Origin: Labrys wisconsinensis
GTDB taxonomy: Bacteria; Pseudomonadota; Alphaproteobacteria; Rhizobiales; Labraceae
DNA: 55,318 bases
Reading direction: 5' to 3'
Assembly: GCF_030814995.1 (NCBI RefSeq)
Contig: NZ_JAUSVX010000033.1
Span: 1 to 55,318, forward strand
Numbering within the stretch: the first letter of the stretch is position 1; each line of letters starts with the position of its first letter. This document shows, piece by piece, positions 31,475-39,612 of the stretch. The position numbers and the translations under genes were made by a program. Below the pieces are notes generated by a model that saw nothing but the letters and a program-made list of their open reading frames with translations, was not told where the DNA came from and made no database searches.

Positions 31475-33018
31475 CACTGCGCGCCTTGCATGGCTGAAAC
31501 GAGATCGCGTTCGGTCCAGGACGAGGAGAGCTCGGCCGCGAGCCGGCCCTTGTTGACGACGAGGATGCGCGAGCACAGGGCGAAGTCGTCCGCGTCCTCG
31601 GAGATGACCAGGATGCTGGCGCCGCGCCTGAGGATGGCCGCCATCGACTGGGTGATCGATGCCTTGGCAGCGATGTCGATGCCGGCGGTCGGGTTCTGCA
31701 GCACCAGCACGTCCGGGTCGCTGGCAATGCCGCGTGCCATGACGCATTTCTGCTGGTTGCCGCCGCTGAGCTCGCCGATCGGCTGGTCCGGCGAGCTGGC
31801 GACGATCTGCCATTGCCGCGCGAGCCGCCGGTAGACCGCGTCGCGATCGCGCTTGAGGAGGATGCCGAGCAGGCCCGGGATCAATGGCCGGGCCAGCCTG
31901 CGGGTCGCCGTCATCGTGGCGTTCTCGCTGACGGAGAGCAGCTTGACCATGCCCTGGATGTTGCGGTTCTGCGGAACGTAGCCGACGCCGGCGCGGATGG
32001 CGGAGCGCACGTCGCCGAGCCTGTAGCGGCGGCCGGAGACCTCGACCGAGCCGGACGACGGCGCGAGAAGCCCGGCGATCACCGCGCCGATCGCCCCCTT
32101 GCCCGAGCCTTCGAGGCCGGCGATGCCGACGCATTCGCCCCGGCCGACGTCGAAGGCGACGTCCTCCAGGACGCCCGGCACCGACAGGCCGCGCACGGAC
32201 AGGCCGGGCGACGTCCCGGGGCCGCCGTCGGCCCGCTCCGCGCCGGCGCAGGCGCCCCTCGCCTCGCCCGGAGGCGCATGCTCTCCCACCATGGCATGGA
32301 TCAGCGCCTGCTTCGGCAGGTCGCCGAGCGGCGCCGTCACGATGTGGCGGGCGTCGCGCAGGACGGTGGCGGAGGCGCAGACCCGGTAGACCTCGTCCAG
32401 GTGATGCGAGACGAAGACCAGCGTCACGCCACGCTCCTTCAGCCGGTCGATGAAGCCGAACAGGCGTTCGGCGTCGCGGCGGTCGAGCCCGGCCGTCGGC
32501 TCGTCGAGGAGGAGGACTCGCGGGTTGCGGGACAGGGCCCGGCAGATCTCCACCACCTTGGTCTGGACGGGATCGAGGCTCTCCACCGGCCGCGCGGCGA
32601 TGGAGGACAATTCCCAGGGTGCGAGGCGCTCCTCGGCTTCGGCAGCGACCCGGCGCCAGGCGATGGCGCCGAACCGCCTGGGATAGTGCCCCATCATGAT
32701 GTTCTCGGCGACCGTCAGCGCCGGCACCAGCCGTGAATGCTGATAGACGCAGGCGACGCCGGTCGCGGCCGTCGCAGGCACGCCCATCACCCGCACCTCG
32801 CCCTCGTCCGGCGTCTGAAGGCCGGTGAGCAGCGAGATGAGCGTCGACTTGCCGGCGCCGTTGCGGCCCAGCAGCGCGCGGACCTCGCCCTCGGCGATGG
32901 TCATGGAGACGTTGACCAGGGCACGGGTCGGTCCAAAGGACTTGGAGACGGCCCGCACCTCGACGATGTCGGCTCCCGGCTGCGCCGCCGGGAGCTCACG
33001 GGTCACGATCGCGGTCAT
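31474..33018 (-). CDS. Ribose-type ABC importer ATP-binding protein (two NBDs)
   Basis: A 514-residue double-ATPase. NBD1 shows Walker A GRNGAGKST (about 52-60), a degenerate signature region (VESLDPVQTK) and Walker B LLLDEPTAGLD, with the H-loop in FVSHHLDEV. NBD2 has a weak Walker A (GLEGSGKGA), a canonical LSGGNQQK signature and a Walker B of VLVLQNPTAGID. In that Walker B the Asp and the catalytic Glu have become Gln and Asn. One of the two ATP sites is probably inactive, as often proposed for RbsA-type proteins but here more extreme. It is placed between the binding-protein gene (3-base gap) and the permease (one-base overlap). Confidence 0.93.
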   Translation of the reverse strand: MTAIVTRELPAAQPGADIVEVRAVSKSFGPTRALVNVSMTIAEGEVRALLGRNGAGKSTLISLLTGLQTPDEGEVRVMGVPATAATGVACVYQHSRLVPALTVAENIMMGHYPRRFGAIAWRRVAAEAEERLAPWELSSIAARPVESLDPVQTKVVEICRALSRNPRVLLLDEPTAGLDRRDAERLFGFIDRLKERGVTLVFVSHHLDEVYRVCASATVLRDARHIVTAPLGDLPKQALIHAMVGEHAPPGEARGACAGAERADGGPGTSPGLSVRGLSVPGVLEDVAFDVGRGECVGIAGLEGSGKGAIGAVIAGLLAPSSGSVEVSGRRYRLGDVRSAIRAGVGYVPQNRNIQGMVKLLSVSENATMTATRRLARPLIPGLLGILLKRDRDAVYRRLARQWQIVASSPDQPIGELSGGNQQKCVMARGIASDPDVLVLQNPTAGIDIAAKASITQSMAAILRRGASILVISEDADDFALCSRILVVNKGRLAAELSSSWTERDLVSAMQGAQ

Positions 33019-33021
33019 GCC

Positions 33022-34065
33022 CTAGTTCGTCACCTTCTGGTTGCCCCACAGGCCGGGATCGCCGGCATTGGCCTTGGTCACCGTCTCGGGGTTGAGAACG
33101 TCGGCCAGATTGCCGCTGGCGTCCACGACGATCTGCGAATCGTGGTCCGTCCTGCCGGGCGCGAAGGTCTTTCCCTCCATCGCTTCCTTCAGGTATTGCA
33201 GGCCGTAGCGTGCATAGCCCACCATTGGCTGGGAGATCACCGCGTCGACGGTGCCGGCGCGCACCTGCTCCAGCGCAAAGGGCGAGCCGTCGATGCCCAC
33301 CACGGCGATATGGCCTTCCTCTCCCACCGGCTTGAGCTTGCCGAGCCGCTTCAGGACGCTGAGGACGCCGGGCAGATAGGCCGAGTCGCTGGCGAGGTAG
33401 ATCGCGTTGACGTCGGGATCGGTGCTGAGCACGGTCTGGGCTGCATTGGTCGCCGTCTCCTGGACCCACTCGCCGGGCTTCGACACCACCTTGATGCCGG
33501 GATATTTGTCCTTCATGCAGGCCTGGAAGCCGGTCGAGCGGTCGAGGCCGACCTGGCTGTTCAGCCGGCCCTGGATCTCCAGCACCCGGCCCTTGCCCTT
33601 CAGCGCCTCGCCGAGATAGGCGCAGGAGCGCTCGCCGAGCGTCACCGAGGAGGTGGTGACCGTGATCGCCACCTTGCCGCCGCCCTTGCTCGGCCCGGTG
33701 TCGACGGCGACGACCGGCACGCCCTTGGCCTGTGCCCGGTCGAGCGCCACCTTGACCGCCTTGCCGTCGACCGCGACGACCAGGATGCCCTTGACGCCCG
33801 CGCCGAGCAGCGTGGTGAAGTCGGTGATCTGCTGGGCCGGGTCGCTCTTGCTGTCGACGGTGGGCAGCATGTTGAAATGGCCCTTCTTCGCCCAGTCCTG
33901 GATGAGCTGGCTGAAGATCACCGTGTAGGGATTGGAAAGCTCGGTCGAGGAAAAGGCGATCTTGGGTGCATCCTGCGCCACGGCGCTCGCGCCGGAGCCG
34001 GCGGCCAGGGCCGCCGCGGCGAGCGTCGCCAGAAGCGCGCGGCGCGGGGTCGATGATGATGTCAT
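33022..34065 (-). CDS. RbsB-type ABC transporter substrate-binding protein
   Basis: A 347-residue periplasmic binding protein (type I fold). The signal peptide runs TPRRALLATLAAAALAAG to a likely cleavage at SAVA-QDA (about residue 30). The mature part contains KIAFSSTELSNPYTVIFSQL, GILVVAVDGKAV, VPVVAVDTGPSKGG and IAVVGIDGSPFALEQVRAG, in the order expected for sugar or cyclic-polyol binders. Start ATG 34065 is preceded by GGAGAA; an upstream in-frame extension of 62 residues would read through the operator and is rejected. It is the first gene of the transporter-amidase operon. Two overlapping LacI-type operators lie 138-150 bases upstream. Confidence 0.92.
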   Translation of the reverse strand: MTSSSTPRRALLATLAAAALAAGSGASAVAQDAPKIAFSSTELSNPYTVIFSQLIQDWAKKGHFNMLPTVDSKSDPAQQITDFTTLLGAGVKGILVVAVDGKAVKVALDRAQAKGVPVVAVDTGPSKGGGKVAITVTTSSVTLGERSCAYLGEALKGKGRVLEIQGRLNSQVGLDRSTGFQACMKDKYPGIKVVSKPGEWVQETATNAAQTVLSTDPDVNAIYLASDSAYLPGVLSVLKRLGKLKPVGEEGHIAVVGIDGSPFALEQVRAGTVDAVISQPMVGYARYGLQYLKEAMEGKTFAPGRTDHDSQIVVDASGNLADVLNPETVTKANAGDPGLWGNQKVTN

Positions 34066-34193
34066 GGTGTTCTCCTCTGTGGTTTTCTTGCCTGTGCGGC
34101 GGCATCGGGATGCCGGCCGCGCCGTCGGCTGCCCGGGAGCCGTTGCCGACCGCGGACATACCGAGCGTTCCTTGTCGGAGCCAGATAATGGCA

Positions 34194-34224
34194 TATAAAA
34201 ACGTTTTTGAGAAACGTTTTTATT
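34194..34224. promoter_or_regulatory. Overlapping double LacI-type operator e1/e2
   Basis: Site e1 (34194-34211) begins TATAAAAACGTTTTTG. Site e2 (34207-34224) is reverse-oriented with half-site GTTTTTATT. The centres are 13 bp apart and the strong TAAAAAC half-sites point outward. The sites cannot both be fully occupied independently on the same face. They lie upstream of the RbsB-type operon. Confidence 0.82.
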
Positions 34225-34284
34225 GAATGTTGGCCTATATGCCAAGGCCATCCCCGGAGCTCCAGTCGGCGGCCGCCGCGTGCA

Positions 34285-35562
34285 TCATTGCCTGCGATAG
34301 GACTTGCCGATGGCGGCGGGCGGCCGGGCCCTCCCGACCAGGCCCGCGACCAGGACGATGGTGGCGAGATAGGGCGCCATGGCCAGGAACTCCGAGGGGA
34401 TGGGCGTCTTCAGGATCGCGAGCTTCTGCTGCAGGGAATCGGCACAGCCGAAGATCAGGGCCGCGAACAGCACGCCGAGCGGCCGCCAGCGCCCGAAGAT
34501 CATGGCGGCAAGGCCGATGAAGCCGAGGCCGCCGGTCATGCCGCTGTCGAAGCGCCCCACCGATCCGAGCGTGAACCACGCCCCGCCGAAGCCGGCGACC
34601 ATGCCGGCGAGCGCGACGTTCAGATATTGCGTGCGATGGACGTCGATGCCGAGCGTGTCCGCGGCCCGGGGGTGCTCGCCGACCGAGCGGGCCCGCAGGC
34701 CGTGGCGCGTCCGGAAGAGATAGTAGCTCGAGGCGGCGACGATCAGCAGCGTGCCGTGGACGAAGAGGGTCTGCTGGACCAGCACCGGGCCGATGACCGG
34801 CAGATCGCCGAGCAGCGGCACGTCGATGGCGCGGAACACCGGCGCATTGTTGAGGGCGCGGTGCTGCGAGAACACCTGGCTGGAGACGTAGGACGTCGCC
34901 CCGAGCACGAAGATGTTGACGACCACGCCGGCGATGATCTGGTCGACCCGGCAGGCCACGACCAGGGCGGCGAGGACGAGGCCGAGCGCGGCGCCGGCGG
35001 CGATGGCGGCGACCAGGCCGAGGGGGCCGCCGAGCAGCGAGCCGACCAGGGCGCCCGCGAAGGCGCCGGCGAGGAGCATGCCCTCGACGGCGATGTTCAT
35101 CACCGCGACGCGTTCCGACAGCAGGCCGGCGATGCCGGCGAGCGCGATCGGCACGGCATGCACCACGCTCGCCTGCAGGAGCCCGGTCAGGGAGAAGGAC
35201 TTGCCCGCCGTCGCCCAGACCATGAAGGCGGCGACCACGAGAGCCATGCTCGCGCCGAGGACGAGGCTGCGCCTCCTGCGAAAGCCGTGCAGCATCTGCC
35301 AGGCGCCGAGGACCGCCAGGACGATCGCCACGCCGTAGCAGACGAGATCGGCGGGGACGGCGAGGTCCGGCAGCCCGAGCGGATCGTTCGGGCGCGACAG
35401 CCGGAAGACGGACGGACCCTGGCCGGCGCTGCCGAGACCGAAGACCGCGGCGGTGAGCAGTCCGCTGGCGAGCAGACCCGGCCCGAGCAGCGACGGGAGA
35501 GGCCCGGCCACGGCAGCCGGCCTGGTCGCGACGTCGCCGGCGGGCGACACGGGAAGCCTCAT
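34285..35562 (-). CDS. BMP/nucleoside-type ABC transporter permease 2
   Basis: A 425-residue inner-membrane permease of the BPD_transp_2 class, as in YufQ-type nucleoside importers. It has about ten membrane helices, four of them in an extended N-terminal part. Motifs: LLSERVAVMNIAVEGMLLAG, in which the NIAVEG loop is diagnostic, then VDQIIAGVVVNIF, HPRAADTLGIDV and GGLGFIGLAAMIFGRWRPLG. The start ATG 35562 overlaps the stop of permease 1 as ATGA, and GGAGCGG lies upstream. It is the last gene of a four-gene unit (binding protein, ATPase, two permeases). It ends about 60 bases before the operators of the RbsB-type operon, which reads in the same direction. Confidence 0.93.
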   Translation of the reverse strand: MRLPVSPAGDVATRPAAVAGPLPSLLGPGLLASGLLTAAVFGLGSAGQGPSVFRLSRPNDPLGLPDLAVPADLVCYGVAIVLAVLGAWQMLHGFRRRRSLVLGASMALVVAAFMVWATAGKSFSLTGLLQASVVHAVPIALAGIAGLLSERVAVMNIAVEGMLLAGAFAGALVGSLLGGPLGLVAAIAAGAALGLVLAALVVACRVDQIIAGVVVNIFVLGATSYVSSQVFSQHRALNNAPVFRAIDVPLLGDLPVIGPVLVQQTLFVHGTLLIVAASSYYLFRTRHGLRARSVGEHPRAADTLGIDVHRTQYLNVALAGMVAGFGGAWFTLGSVGRFDSGMTGGLGFIGLAAMIFGRWRPLGVLFAALIFGCADSLQQKLAILKTPIPSEFLAMAPYLATIVLVAGLVGRARPPAAIGKSYRRQ

Positions 35563-36737
35563 GGAACCGCTCCGTTCCTGTCGATCGGGTGACGCGCGGC
35601 CGCCACCGGCGGCCTCGGGCGGGCTGGGAAAGCCCATCCAAGGGCGGTGCGCACGATCACCGGCGCGGCGATGAAGGCGACGATCAGCGCCTGGATGATG
35701 GCGACGAGGTCGACGCTGACGCCGGCGCTCACCTGCATCTGCCGGCCGCCGGCTTCCAGGGCGCCGAAGAGCAGGCCCGCGAGGAGGACGCCGACGGGGT
35801 GGCTGCGCCCGAGCAGCGCCACCGCGATGGCGGTGAAGCCGAGATTGGAGGAGAAGGCCGGCGTCGCCCGGCCGAGGACGCCGAGGATCTGGTTCGCGCC
35901 GGCAAGCCCGGCCAGCGCTCCCGCCAGGGTCATGGCCGCGACGATCGCGGCGCCGGTGCGGATGCCGGCATAGTGCGCGGCGGACGGGCTGGCGCCGGCG
36001 GCCCGGAACTCGAAGCCGAGCTTGGTCCGGAACAGCAGCCAGGACATCAGGACGACCATGGCGAGCGCCAGGAGCACGCCGGCATGGACGCGCAGATTGG
36101 GGTCGAGCCAGGCGAGCAGCCGCGGCAGCTCCGCGCTCGGCGCGATGGACTGCGACACCGGGTCGGAGCGGCCCGGGCTCCGGAACAGGCCGCTGCGCAG
36201 GAGATAGTCGACCAGGCGCAGCGCGACGAAGTTGAGCATGATGGTCGAGATGACCTCGTGCGCGCCGGTGGCGGCGCGCAGCCAGCCGGCGACTCCGCCC
36301 CACAGGCCGCCCGCCGCCATGGCCGCCGCCAGGGCCAGGGGCAGATGGATCCAGGCCGGCAGGCCGGCGGCGGCGAAGCCGACCAGGACCGCGGCCATGC
36401 CGCCGACCAGCATCTGGCCTTCCGCGCCGATGTTGAACAGGCCGGCGCGGAAGCCGAGGGCGATGCCGAGGCCGGCGAGGGTCAGCGGCGCCGCGGCGGT
36501 CAGCGTCTCGGAGAGGGCGCCGACTGACCCGACCGACCCGGCCGCCAGGGCGGCCAGAGCCCGGCCCGTCGTCGGCAGGTCGACGCCGGTCGCGAGCATG
36601 CCGATCGCGCCCAGCGCCAGTGCAGCCAGGATGGCGACGAGCGGCACGAGCACGAGGCTCTCCACCTCGTCGCGCGACGGGGCGGCACGCCGGCCGCGCG
36701 CATCCGCAGGCTCCTGTCTCCGGTCGATCGTGCTCAT
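35559..36737 (-). CDS. BMP/nucleoside-type ABC transporter permease 1
   Basis: A 392-residue inner-membrane permease of the YufP type. A charged cytoplasmic tail (about 25 residues) is followed by eight to ten helices. The marks GFRAGLFNIGAEGQMLVGGM and EVISTIMLNFVALRLVDYLL, then SPSAAHYAGI and SNLGFTAIAVALLGRSHPVG, are characteristic and parallel those of permease 2. The two form a heterodimeric channel. The start ATG 36737 overlaps the ATPase stop by ATGA, and its stop overlaps the next start in the same way. The whole set is therefore translationally coupled. Confidence 0.93.
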   Translation of the reverse strand: MSTIDRRQEPADARGRRAAPSRDEVESLVLVPLVAILAALALGAIGMLATGVDLPTTGRALAALAAGSVGSVGALSETLTAAAPLTLAGLGIALGFRAGLFNIGAEGQMLVGGMAAVLVGFAAAGLPAWIHLPLALAAAMAAGGLWGGVAGWLRAATGAHEVISTIMLNFVALRLVDYLLRSGLFRSPGRSDPVSQSIAPSAELPRLLAWLDPNLRVHAGVLLALAMVVLMSWLLFRTKLGFEFRAAGASPSAAHYAGIRTGAAIVAAMTLAGALAGLAGANQILGVLGRATPAFSSNLGFTAIAVALLGRSHPVGVLLAGLLFGALEAGGRQMQVSAGVSVDLVAIIQALIVAFIAAPVIVRTALGWAFPARPRPPVAAARHPIDRNGAVP

Positions 36738-38239
36738 GCGCCCGCTCCCGCCATGGCCAGGCCGATATTGCCGATATCGGCGGCCCCGTCCTGGAACTCG
36801 CCGGCGACGCGCCCGCGGAACATCACCAGGATCCGGTCTGCGAGGCCCAGGATCTCGTCCAGCTCGGTCGAGACGACGATCAGGCCGCGTCCCCGGCTGC
36901 GCGCCTCCATGAACCGCTCGTGGATATATTCGATCGAGCCGACATCGACGCCGCGCGTCGGCTGCGAGGCCACGATCAGGGCGACGTCCCGCGACAATTC
37001 CCGCCCGATCACCAGCTTCTGCTGATTGCCCCCCGACAATTGCCCGATGGGGTTGAGGGGGGATCTGGCGCGGACGTCGTAGTCCCGGATGAGACGGGCG
37101 GTCGAGCGATAGACCTCTCCCCAGCGCAGGCGGATGCCGGAGGCGTGGCGCGGCTCGTAATAGGTGTTCAGCGCCACGTTCTCGCCGAGGTCGAAGGTTC
37201 CGATGATACCGGAGCGCAGCCGGTCCTCCGGCACATGGGCGATGCCGAGCCTGTGGCAGTCACGGGCCGAGGCATGCGTGATATCCCTGCCCTGCAGCCT
37301 GATTCGCCCCGAGACGGCGCGCCGCATTCCGGTCAGCGCCTCGACCAGCTCGCTCTGGCCGTTGCCATGGATGCCGGCGATGCCGACGCATTCGCCGGCA
37401 TGGACGCTGAACGTCACGCCGCCGACGGCCCTTTCGCCGCGCTCGTCGGCGACCTGCAGGTCCTCGACCTCCAGGATCGGCGCGCCCCGCTCCAGCGGCG
37501 GCCTGTCGACGGCGAAACGGACCGGCCGGCCGACCATGAGCCGGGCGAGCTCGGCGGCGGTCGCGGTCTTCGGGTCGCAGGTGCCGACCACCCGGCCGGC
37601 CCGCAGCACGCTGATCCGGTCCGCCACCGCCAGCACTTCCTGCAGCTTGTGGGTGATGAAGACGATTGCCTTGCCCGCGTCCCTGAGCTCGCGCACGATG
37701 GCGAAGAATTCCGTCACCTCCTGCGGCGTCAGCACGGCGGTCGGCTCGTCGAACACGATCGCCTCGGCCGCGCGGAAGAGCACCTTGAGGATCTCGACCC
37801 GCTGCTGCAGGCCGACCGGCATGCCCTCGATCGTCGCGTCGGGATCGACATCGAGGCCGTACCGGGCGCTGATCGAGCGCACCTGGCGGCGGGCGGCGTC
37901 GAGGTCGAGCCGGTCCAGGGCCGCCGTCGGCTCGACGCCGAGGACGACGTTCTCCGCCACCGTGAAGACCGGCACCAGCATGAAATGCTGGTGCACCATG
38001 CCGATGCCGGCCCGGATGGCGTCGCCGGCGCCGGCGAACTGCACCGCCTTGCCGTCGAGGAGGATGCTGCCTTCGTCCGGGCGGTAGAGGCCGCTCAGCA
38101 CGTTCATCAGCGTGCTCTTGCCGGCGCCGTTCTCGCCGAGCAGAGCCAGCACTTCGCCGGGCCGGATCGTCAGGTCGACGTCGGAGACGGCGGCGACCGC
38201 TCCGAAACGCTTGGTGATGCCGCGCAGCTCGATTTGCAT
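36734..38239 (-). CDS. BMP/nucleoside-type ABC transporter ATP-binding protein
   Basis: A 501-residue double-ATPase of the YufO type. NBD1: Walker A GENGAGKST (about 35-43), the signature region MPVGLQQRVEIL and Walker B IVFDEPTAVL. NBD2: the degenerate Walker A GIHGNGQSE, the signature LSGGNQQK and Walker B IVASQPTRGVD, where Gln replaces the catalytic Glu as is common in this subgroup. Start ATG 38239 follows GGAAG. It lies 84 bases after the binding-protein gene; the gap contains a two-step hairpin (38262-38291). It energises import through the two downstream permeases. Confidence 0.94.
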   Translation of the reverse strand: MQIELRGITKRFGAVAAVSDVDLTIRPGEVLALLGENGAGKSTLMNVLSGLYRPDEGSILLDGKAVQFAGAGDAIRAGIGMVHQHFMLVPVFTVAENVVLGVEPTAALDRLDLDAARRQVRSISARYGLDVDPDATIEGMPVGLQQRVEILKVLFRAAEAIVFDEPTAVLTPQEVTEFFAIVRELRDAGKAIVFITHKLQEVLAVADRISVLRAGRVVGTCDPKTATAAELARLMVGRPVRFAVDRPPLERGAPILEVEDLQVADERGERAVGGVTFSVHAGECVGIAGIHGNGQSELVEALTGMRRAVSGRIRLQGRDITHASARDCHRLGIAHVPEDRLRSGIIGTFDLGENVALNTYYEPRHASGIRLRWGEVYRSTARLIRDYDVRARSPLNPIGQLSGGNQQKLVIGRELSRDVALIVASQPTRGVDVGSIEYIHERFMEARSRGRGLIVVSTELDEILGLADRILVMFRGRVAGEFQDGAADIGNIGLAMAGAGA

Positions 38240-38261
38240 GTCCGCTTCCACATCGTCCTGT

Positions 38262-38291
38262 CCCCGCCGCGCCCAGCCGGGCATGGCGGGG
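38262..38291 (-). repeat. Intercistronic stem-loop after the BMP binding-protein gene
   Basis: Outer arms CCCCGCC (38262-38268) and GGCGGGG (38285-38291) enclose inner arms GCCC (38271-38274) and GGGC (38279-38282), with two-base internal loops. It lies between the binding-protein stop and the ATPase start, the same arrangement as at 12886 and 21707. Probable role in mRNA balance. Confidence 0.5.
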
Positions 38292-38323
38292 GGCGGCGTC
38301 CGGGGTCGGAGATCGCCGCCGGT

Positions 38324-39349
38324 TCAGCGGACCGACACCGCGCCGCTGACGATGTCGGCCTGGAGGGCCGCGAGCTCGGCCTTCAGCGCGGCCGGAACCG
38401 CATCGTCGAAGGCGTGGAACGGGGCGAGCCCGACCCCGCCGTTCTCGAGGGTGCCGAGCACCTTGCCGCCGGAGAAGGAGCCGTCGAGGCTCGCCTTGAC
38501 CGCGTCGAAGACGGTCACGTCCATGCGCTTCATCACCGAGGTGAGATAGACATGGCCCTTCTCGGGATTCGTCAGGGCATTGTCGGCGTCGACACCGATG
38601 ATCTTCAGCTTGTCGCCGCCGAGCTCGTCGGCAAGCGCCGCCGACCCGAGGCCCACCGCGCCCGCCACGGGCATGACGATGTCCGCCCCTTCGTCATAGA
38701 GGTTCTGCGCGAAGGAGCGCCCGTCGTCGAGCGACTTGAAATTGTTGGTGAACAGCCCTTCCCTCGTCCCGACGTCCCAGCCCAGCACCCTGACCTTCGC
38801 TCCCTTCCTGGCGTTGTAATAGGCCGCGCCGCGCGCGAAGCCGTCCATGAACAGCACAATGGGCGGAATGTTCATGCCGCCGAAGGTGCCGATGACCCCC
38901 GACTTGCTCATCCCCGCCGCGAGATAGCCGGCCAGGAAGGCCGCCTGGTCCGCGGCGAAGACCTCGCCGAGGACATTCGGGATGACGGGGTCGTAGGAGA
39001 AGTCGACGATCGAGAACTTCGCGGCCGGATTGGCGGCGGCGATCTTGGCGGTGGCCTCGCCCAGCTTGAAGCCGACGGTGACGATCAGGTCGCATTTCTG
39101 CTGGACGAGGGCGTTGATGTTCGGCTCGTAATCCGTCTCCGATACCGATTCGAGGTAGCGGCCGGCGATGCCGAGCTTGTCCCGGGCGTCCCGGATCCCC
39201 TTCCACGACGTCTCGTTGAAGCCGCGATCGTTGATGCCCGCGGTGTCGGTGACCTGGCAGGCCGTGAAGGCGTGGGCGGGCGCCGCCGCGCCGGCGGCAA
39301 CGAGGCACGCGGCAAGGGCGATCGTGGCGGTCTGATGGGCGAGCTTCAT
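38324..39349 (-). CDS. BMP-family ABC transporter substrate-binding protein
   Basis: A 341-residue lipoprotein-like or soluble periplasmic binding protein of the basic membrane protein (BMP/PnrA) family. Signal peptide: MKLAHQ, a hydrophobic core and cleavage after AHA (residue 27); no lipobox Cys is seen at the cleavage point. Family marks are ACQVTDTAGINDRGFNETSW, LIVTVGFKLGEA, SIVDFSYDPVIPNVLGEVF, FLAGYLAAGMSKSGVIGTFG and IIGVDADNA. BMP proteins mostly bind nucleosides, but related ones take other ligands such as purines or autoinducers. Start ATG 39349. A double LacI-type operator lies 145-167 bases upstream. Confidence 0.93.
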   Translation of the reverse strand: MKLAHQTATIALAACLVAAGAAAPAHAFTACQVTDTAGINDRGFNETSWKGIRDARDKLGIAGRYLESVSETDYEPNINALVQQKCDLIVTVGFKLGEATAKIAAANPAAKFSIVDFSYDPVIPNVLGEVFAADQAAFLAGYLAAGMSKSGVIGTFGGMNIPPIVLFMDGFARGAAYYNARKGAKVRVLGWDVGTREGLFTNNFKSLDDGRSFAQNLYDEGADIVMPVAGAVGLGSAALADELGGDKLKIIGVDADNALTNPEKGHVYLTSVMKRMDVTVFDAVKASLDGSFSGGKVLGTLENGGVGLAPFHAFDDAVPAALKAELAALQADIVSGAVSVR

Positions 39350-39495
39350 GGCTGGGGTTTCCCGTGCTGGATCGTTGCTGACGCGGGTGCGCCGGCACTG
39401 CGCCCCGCCGACCGTTCTTCGGCCTTCGCGCCGCGGCCGGCAGCGATGCCATCGCTCGCGTCGGTCGCCTTCGGGCGCACCTGGATAATTCTGTT

Positions 39496-39525
39496 ATTAA
39501 AAACGTTTCTGAAAACGTTTTTATA
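39496..39525. promoter_or_regulatory. Overlapping double LacI-type operator f1/f2
   Basis: Site f1 (39496-39513) starts ATTAAAAACGTTTCTGA. Site f2 (39508-39525) is reverse-oriented and ends GTTTTTATA. The centres are 12 bp apart, strong halves outward, as in e1/e2. They lie upstream of the BMP-type operon, in the 263-bp space between that operon and the end of the LacI gene. Confidence 0.82.
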
Positions 39526-39612
39526 TGCGTATCGAACTAAAATCCCGATGTCAAGCGCATCGCGGCGAAGGTCATGGTGAAAGTGGCGGCCGCTCCATCG
39601 GCGGAAGCGCCG

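Noticed and set aside
36620-39580. Long plus-strand open frame of about 986 codons
   Set aside because: Antisense to the BMP-type ATPase and binding-protein genes, whose motifs are unmistakable; composition is that of a shadow frame.
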